Origin: Streptomyces sp. CB02261
Lineage (GTDB): Bacteria; Actinomycetota; Actinomycetes; Streptomycetales; Streptomycetaceae
Length of the DNA: 64,000 bases
Direction: 5' to 3'
Assembly: GCF_001905665.1 (NCBI RefSeq)
Contig: NZ_LIVX01000003.1
Coordinates: 505,478 to 569,477, forward strand
Part shown: positions 52,386 to 60,624 of the stretch, piece after piece
Layout: each line of letters begins with the position of its first letter
How positions within the stretch are numbered: the stretch's first letter is position 1
Program-made: the position numbers and the translations under genes
The notes under the pieces: model-generated
Told to the model about the DNA's origin: nothing
Databases searched by the model: none
The model's input: the letters and a program-made list of their open reading frames with translations, nothing else

Positions 52386-53207
52386 TCAGTCGCGGCCCAG
52401 CTGGGTCAGCACCTGCTTGGGGCGGTTCGTGATGATCGCGTCCACCCCGAGGCGCTCGCAGAGCTCGACGTCCTCGGCCTCGTCCACGGTCCAGACGTGC
52501 ACCTGGTGTCCGGCGTTCCGGAGCCGGAGGATCACGGCCGGGTGGTGGCGGACGATCCGGATCGAAGGGCCGGCGATGCGCGCGCCCGCGGGAAGCCGGC
52601 CGTCCCGCATCCGCGGTGAGACGAACTGCGCGAGGGAGACGGTGGGGAGCGTCGGCGCGGCCGCGGCGATCCGCTGGAGGGAACGGGCCGAGAAGCTCAT
52701 GACGCGTACGGGGGAGTCGGTGGGGGACGCGGGCGCGTGGAGGTCGAAACGCTTGAGGAGCTGGAGCAGCCGCTCCTCGACCTGGCCGGCCCAGCGGGTG
52801 GGGTGCTTGGTCTCGATGGCCAGCTCGACCCGGCGCCCCGCGTCGGATACCAGCTCGAGGAGGCGCTCCAGGGTGAGGACGGAGGTGTAGCCGGGGTCCC
52901 GCCAGTCGGGGCTCTCGCCGGAGTCGTCGCGGCCCTTCCAGGTGCCGAAGTCGAGGGCGGTGAGATCGGCGAGTTCGAGGGCGGAGACGGCACCGCGGCC
53001 GTTCGACGTGCGGTCGACGCGCCGGTCGTGGACGCAGACGAGATGGCCGTCGGCGGTCAGCCGGACGTCGCACTCCAGGGCGTCGGCGCCGTCCTCGATG
53101 GCCTTCACATACGCGGCCAGGGTGTGTTCCGGTGCGTCCTCGGAGGCTCCACGGTGGGCGACGACCTGGAGGGGGACGCGGTTCGGGTGCTGCCGTGCGT
53201 GAGTCAC
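52386..53207 (-). CDS. Glycerophosphodiester phosphodiesterase
   Basis: 273 residues from GTG 53207. Catalytic VAHRGASEDAPEHT, metal ligands ALECDVRLTADG and VVHD-like CVHDRRVDRTSNG, later ELAIETKHP, and VHVWTVDEAEDV in the last strand. No signal peptide, so it is cytoplasmic. It hydrolyses glycerophosphodiesters to glycerol 3-phosphate and an alcohol. Length normal for the short GDPD family. Confidence 0.92.
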   Translation of the reverse strand: MTHARQHPNRVPLQVVAHRGASEDAPEHTLAAYVKAIEDGADALECDVRLTADGHLVCVHDRRVDRTSNGRGAVSALELADLTALDFGTWKGRDDSGESPDWRDPGYTSVLTLERLLELVSDAGRRVELAIETKHPTRWAGQVEERLLQLLKRFDLHAPASPTDSPVRVMSFSARSLQRIAAAAPTLPTVSLAQFVSPRMRDGRLPAGARIAGPSIRIVRHHPAVILRLRNAGHQVHVWTVDEAEDVELCERLGVDAIITNRPKQVLTQLGRD

Positions 53208-53426
53208 GGCGTCATGGTGCCATTGGCGGGGCGGAGCGGGCACACCGGAAGGCGTCCGTTCTGTCCGTATATAAAGGAAGAGGTGCGAACGCACAGCTCC
53301 GCCTTACAGTGCTCTGACGCCCGGTGGGAAAAGCTGGTGCGGCACCCTGGATCCCATAGGTGACCCCGTAGGAACCACCACCCCGCAGGCACCACCACCC
53401 CGCGCAGTCAACGAGGAGAGCGAGCT

Positions 53427-54902
53427 GTGAGCACCGAGAACGAGGGCACGGCGGTTCCGGCGGACCCGGCTGCCCCGTCCGCCCCGCCGACACCTCCCTC
53501 GACGACGCCGGACCAGCCGACGGCACGGACCCCGGTCCCGCCGCCGCCCCCGGCACCCGCCCCGACCACCCATGCCCAGGAAGCGGCCCCGGCCACCCCT
53601 GACCCGGCCGTCCCCCACACCCCTGCCGCCGCCACTACCGCCCCTGCTCCCACTCCTCCTCCCGCCCCCGCTCCCGCTCCCGCCGCGGCGGGCGGCTGGC
53701 CGCCGCCTCCGCCGGCCGTGCCGGCCTGGGGCGCCCCGCCCCCGCCGGCCTCCCCCGCTCCCGGATCGCCGCGCAAGCGGACCGGCGGACTCGTGGCGGC
53801 CGTCCTGGCGGCGGCGCTCGTCGCGGGCGGCATCGGCGGTGGCATCGGCTACTGGGCCGCCGAGCGCGGCGACGACGGCGTCGGCTCGACGACGGTCTCC
53901 TCGGGCGAGGCCCCGGCGGCCTTCAAGCGGGAACCGGGCACGGTCGCCGCGGTCGCCGCCCAGGCACTGCCGAGCGTGGTCACGATCCAGGCGAAGTCCG
54001 GCGCCTCCCAGGGCGGCGAGGCCGAGGGCGGTACGGGCACGGGCTTCGTGTACGACCAGGAGGGCCACATCGTCACCAACAACCACGTGGTGGCGTCGGC
54101 GGCGGAGGGCGGCACGCTCTCCGTGACCTTCCCGGACGGCAAGTCGTACGACGCGGAGGTCGTCGGCCGGGCCGAGGGCTACGACGTGGCCGTACTGAAG
54201 CTCACGAAGGCGCCGAAGGGGCTCAAGCCGCTGCCGCTCGGCGACTCCGACAAGGTGGCGGTCGGCGACTCGACCATCGCGATCGGCGCGCCCTTCGGTC
54301 TGTCCAACACCGTGACGACGGGCATCATCAGCGCGAAGAACCGCCCGGTGGCCTCGGGTGACGGTTCCGGCGGCGGCAACTCGTACATGAGCGCCCTGCA
54401 GACGGACGCGTCGATCAACCCCGGCAACTCCGGCGGCCCGCTGATCGACGCGAGCGGTGCGGTGATCGGCATCAACTCGGCCATCCAGTCCACGGGCAAC
54501 GGCTTCGGCCAGACCCAGGCGGGCTCGATCGGCCTGGGCTTCGCCATCCCGGTGAACCAGGCGAAGACCGTGGCCCAGCAGCTGATCAAGACGGGCAAGC
54601 CGGTCTACGCGGTGATCGGTGCGACGGTGAACATGACCGACCGCGGCGAGGGCGCCACGATCGCCGCCCAGGGCGCGGGCGGCACCCCCTCGGTCGTCCC
54701 CGACGGCCCCGCGGCGAAGGCGGGTCTGAAGGCCGGCGACGTGATCACGGGCTTCGGCGACCGCCAGATCGACAGCGGCCCGACCCTGATCAGCGAGATC
54801 TGGACCCACCAGCCGGGCGACTCCGTCAAGATCACCTACGAACGCGACGGCAAGACCTCCACGGCCACCGTCACCCTCGGCGAACGCACCGGGGACAACT
54901 GA
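53427..54902 (+). CDS. HtrA-like serine protease with PDZ domain
   Basis: 491 residues, GTG start after GAGGAGAG. A Pro/Ala-rich cytoplasmic tail (1-112), one membrane helix (about 115-140), then a trypsin-like domain with His220 (TNNHVVAS), Asp253 (YDVAVLKL) and Ser335 (NPGNSGGPL), and a C-terminal PDZ domain (about 395-485, PAAKAGLKAGDVITGF). The domain order and the long tail are typical of actinobacterial PepD/HtrA. It acts outside the membrane in protein quality control. Just upstream of tRNA-Ser. Confidence 0.94.
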   Translation: MSTENEGTAVPADPAAPSAPPTPPSTTPDQPTARTPVPPPPPAPAPTTHAQEAAPATPDPAVPHTPAAATTAPAPTPPPAPAPAPAAAGGWPPPPPAVPAWGAPPPPASPAPGSPRKRTGGLVAAVLAAALVAGGIGGGIGYWAAERGDDGVGSTTVSSGEAPAAFKREPGTVAAVAAQALPSVVTIQAKSGASQGGEAEGGTGTGFVYDQEGHIVTNNHVVASAAEGGTLSVTFPDGKSYDAEVVGRAEGYDVAVLKLTKAPKGLKPLPLGDSDKVAVGDSTIAIGAPFGLSNTVTTGIISAKNRPVASGDGSGGGNSYMSALQTDASINPGNSGGPLIDASGAVIGINSAIQSTGNGFGQTQAGSIGLGFAIPVNQAKTVAQQLIKTGKPVYAVIGATVNMTDRGEGATIAAQGAGGTPSVVPDGPAAKAGLKAGDVITGFGDRQIDSGPTLISEIWTHQPGDSVKITYERDGKTSTATVTLGERTGDN

Positions 54903-54951
54903 CCGGCTAGGCTGTCCCCCGCGCCGTCCGTGGACACACCGGCGGCGCGGG

Positions 54952-55040
54952 GTGGGTTGCCCGAGCGGCCTAAGGGAACGGTCTTGAAAACCGTCGTGGC
55001 AGCGATGTCACCGTGGGTTCAAATCCCACACCCACCGCCA
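54952..55040 (+). tRNA. tRNA-Ser (anticodon UGA)
   Basis: Acceptor GGTGGGT pairs with ACCCACC before discriminator G and an encoded CCA (55038-55040). The anticodon arm ACGGT-CTTGAAA-ACCGT gives anticodon TGA. A long variable arm follows, as in serine tRNAs, and the T arm is GTGGG-TTCAAAT-CCCAC. About 50 bases after the HtrA stop. I found no copy of its 3' end downstream, so no integrated element is indicated. Confidence 0.97.
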
Positions 55041-55046
55041 GGTGAG

Positions 55047-55080
55047 AAGGCCCCCGACCAGGTATCCGGTCGGGGGCCTT
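55047..55080 (+). terminator. tRNA terminator hairpin
   Basis: 13-bp perfect stem (55047-55059 with 55068-55080), 8-base loop, seven bases after the tRNA CCA end. Confidence 0.88.
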
Positions 55081-55199
55081 CCGCGTGTCTGTTCGCCTGC
55101 TCCCTGCCTGCGGGTTCCGGGCCGGGAACGCTCAGCGGATGCGGGACCGGCGTGGGGCCGCGATGCTGGAGGGGCTGGAACATTGGCTAGGAGGGCCGT

Positions 55200-55421
55200 A
55201 TGTCTGTGTTCGACAAGCTCAAGGGGATGCTGAAGGGCCACGAGGATCAGGCCTCCAAGGGCGTCGACAAGGCCGGTGACTACGTCGACGGCCGGACCCA
55301 GGGCAAGTACAGCCGTCAGGTCGACACCGCCCAGGAGAAGCTCAGGCAGCAGATGGGCGGGACCACGGGTCAGGGACCGGACAACCCGCCGCCCAACTCC
55401 CCGCCCCCGCCTCAGCAGTAG
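55200..55421 (+). CDS. Small antitoxin-like protein (MT0933-like)
   Basis: 73 residues from ATG 55200 with AGGAGG upstream. It is charged and helical in the first 50 residues (FDKLKGMLKGHEDQASKG, DKAGDYVDGRTQGKYSRQVD), then a Pro/Gln-rich tail. This matches the small actinobacterial proteins listed as MT0933-like antitoxins. No toxin gene adjoins it, so the antitoxin name rests on family only. Ends at a hairpin terminator. Confidence 0.7.
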   Translation: MSVFDKLKGMLKGHEDQASKGVDKAGDYVDGRTQGKYSRQVDTAQEKLRQQMGGTTGQGPDNPPPNSPPPPQQ

Positions 55422-55444
55422 CGCGGAGGCGCACATCGCCCGTC

Positions 55445-55478
55445 AGGGGCGCCCCGGAGTCGTATACGGGGCGCCCCT
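55445..55478 (+). terminator. Hairpin terminator
   Basis: 12-bp stem (55445-55456 with 55467-55478) and 10-base loop, downstream of the small antitoxin-like gene. Confidence 0.8.
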
Positions 55479-55538
55479 TCGGGGTGTGATCGGGTTTCAT
55501 GGACCCGTCGGGAGGGTGAGCGGAGAAGGGGTGCCGTC

Positions 55539-56060
55539 GTGGTGCGGATCGTGCTCGTGCAGGGGGACATCACCGCCGAGCCGGCGGACGCGATCGTCAA
55601 CGCCGCGAACTCCTCGCTGCTGGGCGGTGGGGGAGTCGACGGCGCCATCCACCGGAAGGGCGGGCCCGAGATCCTCGCCGCCTGCCAGGACCTGCGCCGC
55701 TCGCACTACGGCAAGGGTCTGCCGACCGGAGGGGCCGTGGCGACCACGGCGGGGCGGCTGCCCGCCCGGCACGTGATCCACACGGTCGGGCCCGTCTGGT
55801 CGCGGGAGGAGGACCGCTCGGACTCGCTGGCCTCCTGCTACCGGGAATCGCTGCGGGTGGCCGACGAACTGGGAGACCGCACGGTCGCGTTCCCCGCCAT
55901 CTCCACCGGGATCTACGGCTGGCCGATGGAGGACGGCGCCCGGATCGCCGTCGAGACGGTACGGGCGACCCGTACCGAGGTGGAGGAAGTGCGCTTCGTG
56001 CTCTTCGACGCGCACGCGTACGCGGCCTTCGAGGCGGCTGTAGGGCAGGAGATCCCGTAG
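55539..56060 (+). CDS. Macrodomain protein (O-acetyl-ADP-ribose deacetylase type)
   Basis: 173 residues from GTG 55539 (GTG 55542 is equally possible). YmdB/MacroD landmarks: VQGDITAEPADAIVNAANSS, GGGVDGAIHRKGG, HVIHTVGPVW and AFPAISTGIYGWP. The family hydrolyses O-acetyl-ADP-ribose or mono-ADP-ribose from acidic residues. The genome also encodes KptA (21536), which produces an ADP-ribose phosphate product, but the two genes are not linked. Confidence 0.92.
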   Translation: MVRIVLVQGDITAEPADAIVNAANSSLLGGGGVDGAIHRKGGPEILAACQDLRRSHYGKGLPTGGAVATTAGRLPARHVIHTVGPVWSREEDRSDSLASCYRESLRVADELGDRTVAFPAISTGIYGWPMEDGARIAVETVRATRTEVEEVRFVLFDAHAYAAFEAAVGQEIP

Positions 56061-56494
56061 GGGCAGAAGAGACCGTAGGGGCAGGAGTGCCCACAGGACG
56101 TCCGTGTGATCGAACTGTCTTTCCCTTCTGTTTCCCCGTTCGAGTGCCGTGTCGGGGCGACTCGCCGTCGCGTTCGTCAGAGGGAGAGATTGGCGGAAAA
56201 TCTGCCGGAACGCTTCCTCCCTTGGGCTGCGCGGGCCGCGCCTGTGCTGAACCGCCCCCGCCCGGGTGCGCTGGGCCTTTCCTCGCGTTGACGGGGTTTA
56301 TCTGCTTGTCCTCACGCTTGAGGGGGAATTGGCTGCTCCGGGGTGGTTCGCCGGGGATTCGGTGGGCAACTCTGGACTCGCGACGTCGAGCACGAACGAC
56401 CGGGGCGGTCGGCCAACCGCCCTGTGAACGGCCGTGGTTCAGCTGATCCCAGAGCACCTCAGAGCACCCGTTTTCAGTTCCCGGAGGAACACAT
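56061..56494. other. Gene-free intergenic region
   Basis: 434 bases. The first 45 bases repeat CCGTAGGGGCAG twice, continuing a pattern from the macrodomain gene's last codons. No credible gene. The lower GC content from about 56105 to 56345 suggests an upstream regulatory region for the secreted protein gene at 56495, whose ribosome site GGAGGA lies at 56481-56486. Confidence 0.5.
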
Positions 56495-56800
56495 ATGGCA
56501 AGCATCCGTACCGCCCGTATCCTCGCCGCTGCCGCAGCCCTGCCCCTCGCCGCCGCGCTCTTCGCGGGGGTGGCCCAGGCCGACAACGGAGGATTCGCGG
56601 ACGACGGATCGAACACCAGCGTCGCCGCGATCACGGGCAGCGGTGTGGGCGGGGAGAACGACGGCAACTCGACCACGACGCAGCAGGTGGCGACCGGTTC
56701 CGGCGCCTCCAACCAGAACAACACGGCCAGTGTGAACGGCTCCGCCTTCACGAACATCGCGCAGAACACCACGGTGGTCGCCTTCGCCCCGTGGTGGTGA
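56495..56800 (+). CDS. Small secreted Asn/Ser/Thr-rich protein
   Basis: 101 residues. Signal peptide ending GVAQA (about residue 28), then a mature part of about 72 residues rich in Gly, Asn, Ser and Thr with no cysteine (SVAAITGSGVGGENDGNS, SNQNNTASVNGSAF) and ending FAPWW. The alternating small/polar character recalls surface-assembling proteins such as chaplins and rodlins, but no chaplin Gly-Asn motif or paired cysteine is present. Family not recognised. Strong ribosome site CGGAGGAACACAT. Confidence 0.75.
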   Translation: MASIRTARILAAAAALPLAAALFAGVAQADNGGFADDGSNTSVAAITGSGVGGENDGNSTTTQQVATGSGASNQNNTASVNGSAFTNIAQNTTVVAFAPWW

Positions 56801-56920
56801 CCGCAGCACGGCGACCGGCCCGACGGGGGGCGTGAGAGCGGAGTGAACGACGGCTCGCACGCCGGTACTTCGGTATCGGCGTGCGAGCCGTCGCGCGTGC
56901 GCGCGGGTCGGTCGCCGACC

Positions 56921-56954
56921 TTGACAGAGACGCTGAATCTGACGGACAGTCAGA
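56921..56954 (+). promoter_or_regulatory. Promoter with overlapping TetR-type operator
   Basis: A consensus -35 hexamer TTGACA (56921-56926) is followed by an inverted repeat TCTGAC-GGACA-GTCAGA (56938-56954) over the expected -10 position. Repressor binding there would block initiation of the steroid-type operon that starts at 56986. Confidence 0.65.
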
Positions 56955-56985
56955 AATCTCAGTCGTCCCCCGGGAGGCCGTCGCC

Positions 56986-58152
56986 GTGCACCTCGCCCCG
57001 ACCGAGCGGCAGCTACGGCTGCGCGCCGAACTCCGCGCGTACTTCCGGGACGTGATGCCCGACGGTCCGCCGCCCGCCACCGACTGCGCGGCCCAGCGCA
57101 GGCTGCTGCGCCGGATCGGCGCCGACGGACTCCTCGGCCTCGGATGGCCCGAGGAGTACGGCGGCCAGGGCCGGGGCGCCGACGAGCAGTTCGTCTTCTT
57201 CGACGAGGCGTACCGCGCGGGCGCCCCCGTCTCGATGGTCACCCTCAACACCGTCGGACCCACCCTCATGGCCCACGGGACCGAGGAGCAGAAGGCCTTC
57301 TTCCTGCCCCGGATCCTGCGCGGCGAGGCCGTCTTCGCCATCGGGTACAGCGAGCCCGACGCCGGCACCGACCTCGCCTCCCTCCGGACCCGGGCGGTCC
57401 GCGACGGGGACTCCTGGCGGATCGACGGCCAGAAGATCTTCACCTCCAACGCCCAGAACGCCGACTGGATCTGGCTCGCCTGCCGCACCGACCCCGACGC
57501 ACCCCCGCACCGGGGCATCTCGATCGTCCTCGTCCCCACGGACGCCGCGGGCTTCTCCTGGACCCCGATCACGACCGTGGGCGGACTGACCACGACGGCC
57601 ACCTACTACGACGGGATACGGGTGCCGGCCGGCCACCTCGTCGGACCCGAGCACGGCGGCTGGGGGCTCATCACCGAGCAGCTCAACCACGAACGGGTCG
57701 CGCTCGCCGCGATCGGCATGCAGGCGGAGGACTTCTTCGCGGCGGTGCTCCACCGCGCCCGCACCCCCGATCCGGTGACGGGCAGGCGCCGCGTCGACGA
57801 GCCGTGGGTCCGGATCCGGGCCGCCGAGGCGCACGCCCGCCTGGCGGCGACCCGCCTGCTCAGCTGGCGTCTGGTGGGCGACGTGGGGGCCGGCCGGCTG
57901 GCCCCGGGCGACGCGAGCGGCGTGAAGTTCATGGGAACCGAATCGGCGGTGGAGGTGTATCGAATATGTCAGGAGATCGCGGGCGGGGCGGGGACGGTGC
58001 GAGCGGGATCACCGGGGGAGTTCGACGGCGGTGAGCTGGAGCGCATGAACCGGGCCGCGCAGATCAACACCTTCGGGGGAGGGGTGAGCGAGGTGCAGCG
58101 CGAGATCGTCGCGAGGATGCGGCTGGGCATGAGGGCGAGGGGTCGGCGATGA
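56986..58152 (+). CDS. Acyl-CoA dehydrogenase, ChsE2 (FadE29)-like
   Basis: 388 residues from GTG 56986 with CGGGAGG upstream, close to the 387 of FadE29. Acyl-CoA dehydrogenase fold with FAIGYSEPDAGTDLASL substrate/FAD loop, DGQKIFTSNAQNADWIWL, and C-terminal INTFGGGVSEVQREIVA. In Mycobacterium the FadE28/FadE29 heterotetramer oxidises the three-carbon side chain CoA thioester of steroid intermediates. Order here is E2-H2-E1-H1-ltp2. Its stop overlaps the chsH2-like ATG. Confidence 0.88.
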   Translation: MHLAPTERQLRLRAELRAYFRDVMPDGPPPATDCAAQRRLLRRIGADGLLGLGWPEEYGGQGRGADEQFVFFDEAYRAGAPVSMVTLNTVGPTLMAHGTEEQKAFFLPRILRGEAVFAIGYSEPDAGTDLASLRTRAVRDGDSWRIDGQKIFTSNAQNADWIWLACRTDPDAPPHRGISIVLVPTDAAGFSWTPITTVGGLTTTATYYDGIRVPAGHLVGPEHGGWGLITEQLNHERVALAAIGMQAEDFFAAVLHRARTPDPVTGRRRVDEPWVRIRAAEAHARLAATRLLSWRLVGDVGAGRLAPGDASGVKFMGTESAVEVYRICQEIAGGAGTVRAGSPGEFDGGELERMNRAAQINTFGGGVSEVQREIVARMRLGMRARGRR

Positions 58153-59138
58153 CCCTCGTGGAGCGGGACGGCGGGGCGGCCCGGCCCGAGGGGGCCGGGT
58201 CGAGGGACCGGACCCACCGGGTGTCCGGTGCGCCCGACGGGCTGGACGAGCGGCTGCGGGAGTTCGCCGGGCGGCCCGCCGTCACCGGCGGGCTCGGCAA
58301 GGATCCGGTGAACCTGCCGATGATCCGGCACTGGTGCGAGGCGATGGGGGACGCCCACCCGGCCTACCGGGGGCCGGAGGCCGTCGCACCGCCGACGATG
58401 CTCCAGGCCTGGACGATGGGCGGTCTCTCGGGGCACACGGACCGTTCCTCCGCCCACGAGGAGCTCTTCGCCCTCCTCGACGGCGCCGGATACACCTCCG
58501 TGGTCGCGACCGACTGCGAGCAGGAGTACCTGCGGCCGCTGCGGCCCGGCGACGAGATCACCTTCGACACCGTCATCGAGTCCGTGTCGGCCCGCAAGAC
58601 CACCGCACTCGGGGCGGGCCGGTTCGTCACCACCCGGACGGACGTCCGCGCCGACGGCGACCTCGCCGGCACCCACCGCTTCCGCATCCTCAAGTACGCG
58701 CCCGCCGTCCGGCCCCCGAAGGCCGCCGCCCCGGCCGCCAGGAGGCCCCGGCCCGTGATCAACCGGGACAACGCCGGATTCTGGGACGGGGTGGCCGCGC
58801 ACCGGCTGCTCATCCAGCGCTGCGGCGACTGCGCGGCCCTCCGCTTCCCCTGGCTGCCGGGGTGCGCCGACTGCGGCTCGCGGGAGTGGGACACGGTCGA
58901 GGCGAGCGGTGCCGGGACGGTCTTCTCGTACGTGGTGATGCACCATCCGCCCTTCCCGGCCTTCACCCCGCCGTACGCGGTCGGTCTGATCGAGCTCGCC
59001 GAGGGCGTGCGGATGATCAGCGACGTGGTGGGGGTGCCGCACGACGAGGTGCGGATCGGGATGCCGGTGCGGCTGGAGTTCCTGCGCGTCGACGAGGAGC
59101 TGGAGCTTCCCGTCTTCCGCGCCGGAGGGGAGGACTGA
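58149..59138 (+). CDS. MaoC-DUF35 fusion, ChsH2-like hydratase subunit
   Basis: 329 residues (ChsH2 about 311). The N-terminal MaoC-like hot-dog domain (about 30-190; NLPMIRHWCEAMGDAHPAY) is followed by a zinc-ribbon plus OB-fold DUF35 domain with CGDCAALRFPWLPGCADCGS supplying four cysteines. In the mycobacterial system ChsH1-ChsH2 hydrates the enoyl-CoA, and the DUF35 part docks the Ltp2 aldolase. That matches the presence of both partners downstream. Confidence 0.88.
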   Translation: MTLVERDGGAARPEGAGSRDRTHRVSGAPDGLDERLREFAGRPAVTGGLGKDPVNLPMIRHWCEAMGDAHPAYRGPEAVAPPTMLQAWTMGGLSGHTDRSSAHEELFALLDGAGYTSVVATDCEQEYLRPLRPGDEITFDTVIESVSARKTTALGAGRFVTTRTDVRADGDLAGTHRFRILKYAPAVRPPKAAAPAARRPRPVINRDNAGFWDGVAAHRLLIQRCGDCAALRFPWLPGCADCGSREWDTVEASGAGTVFSYVVMHHPPFPAFTPPYAVGLIELAEGVRMISDVVGVPHDEVRIGMPVRLEFLRVDEELELPVFRAGGED

Positions 59139-59139
59139 C

Positions 59140-60168
59140 ATGGACTTCACCCCCACCGAGGAGCAGGAGGCCGCCCGGGAGCTGGGCGGCCGGATCCTCG
59201 CCGATCTCGCCACCCACGAGCGGCTCAGGGCGGCCGGTACGGGCACGGACGCCGAGCTCTGGAAGGCGCTCTGCGCCGCCGGTCTCCCCGGCGCCGTCGA
59301 GGAGACGGGGCTGCTCGGCCTGGTGCTCCTCCTGGAGGAGCAGGGGCGCGTGACGGCCCAGGTGCCCCTCGCGGCGAGCTGTGTGTACGGGATCCTCGCC
59401 GTCGCCCGGCACGGTACGGAGGAGCAGCGGGCCCGGCTCCTGCCGGGCCTCCGCGACGGTACGACGGTGGTGGTGGGGGCGTTCCCGGCGCCCGGCACGG
59501 TCACCGCGCGCGGCGGCCGGCTCGACGGGGCCGTGGACTGGGTGCCGTGGCTGAGGGACGCCACCCATGTCCTCGTACCCGACGGGGACCGGGCCCTGTG
59601 GCTGGTCCGCGCCGAGGACGCGGCCCGCGTCGATCCCGTCGAGCTCACCGCGCCCTGGTCAGCCGCCCGGCTCGTCCTCGACGGGGCGGAGGCGGAGCGG
59701 CTCGGCGAGCGCGGCGCCTACGAGGACGTGCTGGCCGCCGCCCGGATCGCGTTCGCCGGGATGCAGGCGGGGGTCTGCGCCGGGTCCCTGGCCAGGGCCG
59801 TGGAGCACACCTCCGTACGGGAGCAGTTCGGCCGCCCGCTCTCCACCCACCAGGCCGTGCAGCTGCGGGCCGCCGACGCCCATATGGACACCGAGGCCAT
59901 CCGGGTCACCGTCTACGAGGCGGCCTGGCGATTCGACGAGGGCCTCGACGCCGCCGGAGCCGCCCTCACGGCCGGCTGGTGGGCCTCCGAGGCGGGGAAG
60001 CGGGTCGTGCACGCCGGGCAGCATCTGCACGGAGGCACGGGGGCGGACCTCGACCACCCCGTCCACCGGCACTTCCTGTGGGGCCGGCAGCTCGACGCCT
60101 ACCTCGGCTGCGGCACCGAACTCCTCGCCGAACTGGGCGACTTCCTGGCGGAAGGAGACCTGTCATGA
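59140..60168 (+). CDS. Acyl-CoA dehydrogenase, ChsE1 (FadE28)-like
   Basis: 342 residues, close to the 339 of FadE28. Short acyl-CoA dehydrogenase with a degenerate middle domain and C-terminal SVREQFGRPLSTHQAVQLR and HLHGGTGADLDHPVHRHF. It pairs with the first dehydrogenase as the second subunit of an alpha2beta2 enzyme. Its last residues (AEGDLS, stop) lie in the 38-bp tandem repeat. Confidence 0.88.
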   Translation: MDFTPTEEQEAARELGGRILADLATHERLRAAGTGTDAELWKALCAAGLPGAVEETGLLGLVLLLEEQGRVTAQVPLAASCVYGILAVARHGTEEQRARLLPGLRDGTTVVVGAFPAPGTVTARGGRLDGAVDWVPWLRDATHVLVPDGDRALWLVRAEDAARVDPVELTAPWSAARLVLDGAEAERLGERGAYEDVLAAARIAFAGMQAGVCAGSLARAVEHTSVREQFGRPLSTHQAVQLRAADAHMDTEAIRVTVYEAAWRFDEGLDAAGAALTAGWWASEAGKRVVHAGQHLHGGTGADLDHPVHRHFLWGRQLDAYLGCGTELLAELGDFLAEGDLS

Positions 60169-60206
60169 AACCCGGTCGAGTGCGCGCGGAAGGAGGCCTG
60201 TCATGA
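60165..60206 (+). CDS. Coupled 13-codon mini-ORF 1
   Basis: MKPGRVRAEGGLS. The ATG overlaps the chsE1-like stop, and its own TGA overlaps the next ATG. Each start has a good GGAAGGAG site. It probably arose by duplication of the gene junction: the first residues copy the start of the chsH1-like protein (MKPG) and the last copy the end of the chsE1-like protein (AEGDLS). Its role, if any, would be translational coupling. Confidence 0.55.
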   Translation: MKPGRVRAEGGLS

Positions 60207-60244
60207 ACCCTGGTCAAGTGCGCGCGGAAGGAGACCTGTCATGA
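60203..60244 (+). CDS. Coupled 13-codon mini-ORF 2
   Basis: MNPGQVRAEGDLS. Same structure as mini-ORF 1, one repeat unit later, ending in an ATGA overlap with the chsH1-like start at 60241. Four or five base changes separate the two units, so the duplication is not brand new and the coupling signals have been kept. Confidence 0.55.
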   Translation: MNPGQVRAEGDLS

Positions 60245-60624
60245 AACCCGGGGACGAGCTGCCGCCGCTGACCGTCCCGGTCACCCGCACCCTGATCGTC
60301 GCCGGGGCCGTCGCCTCCCGCGACTACCAGGACGTGCACCACGACGCCGAGCTGGCCCGGGAGAAGGGCGCCCCGGACATCTTCATGAACATCCTCACCA
60401 CCAACGGCCTCGTCGGCCGGTACATCACCGACCACTTCGGCCCCCGCGCGGTCCTCCACAAGGTCGCCATCCGGCTCGGCGCCCCCAACCACCCCGGCGA
60501 CACCATGGTCCTGACCGGTACGGTCACCGAGGTGGACGGCGACACGGCCCAGGTCCGGGTCGTCGGCGCCAACGGGCTCGGGCATCACGTCACCGGGACG
60601 GTCACCGTGGAGGTGCCGCGATGA
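60241..60624 (+). CDS. MaoC-like dehydratase, ChsH1-like subunit
   Basis: 127 residues (ChsH1 about 129). Single hot-dog hydratase domain with the catalytic Asp/His region SRDYQDVHHD and a later NGLVGRYITDHFG. It forms the active hydratase with the MaoC half of the chsH2-like protein. Translation is reached through the two mini-ORFs. Its stop overlaps the ltp2-like ATG. Confidence 0.9.
   Translation: MKPGDELPPLTVPVTRTLIVAGAVASRDYQDVHHDAELAREKGAPDIFMNILTTNGLVGRYITDHFGPRAVLHKVAIRLGAPNHPGDTMVLTGTVTEVDGDTAQVRVVGANGLGHHVTGTVTVEVPR

Larger units (their letters stand above)
60149..60251 (+). repeat. 38-bp tandem repeat carrying RBS and start codon
   Basis: Units at 60149-60186 and 60187-60224 and a partial third from 60225. 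Each has GGAAGGAG, six bases, and ATGA. The period of 38 is not a multiple of three, so the three ATGs (60165, 60203, 60241) fall in three different frames. Confidence 0.92.

Noticed and set aside
54952..55200. tRNA-Ser 3' end as an attachment site of an integrated element
   Set aside because: No integrase, no direct repeat of the tRNA end in the window, and downstream genes look ordinary.
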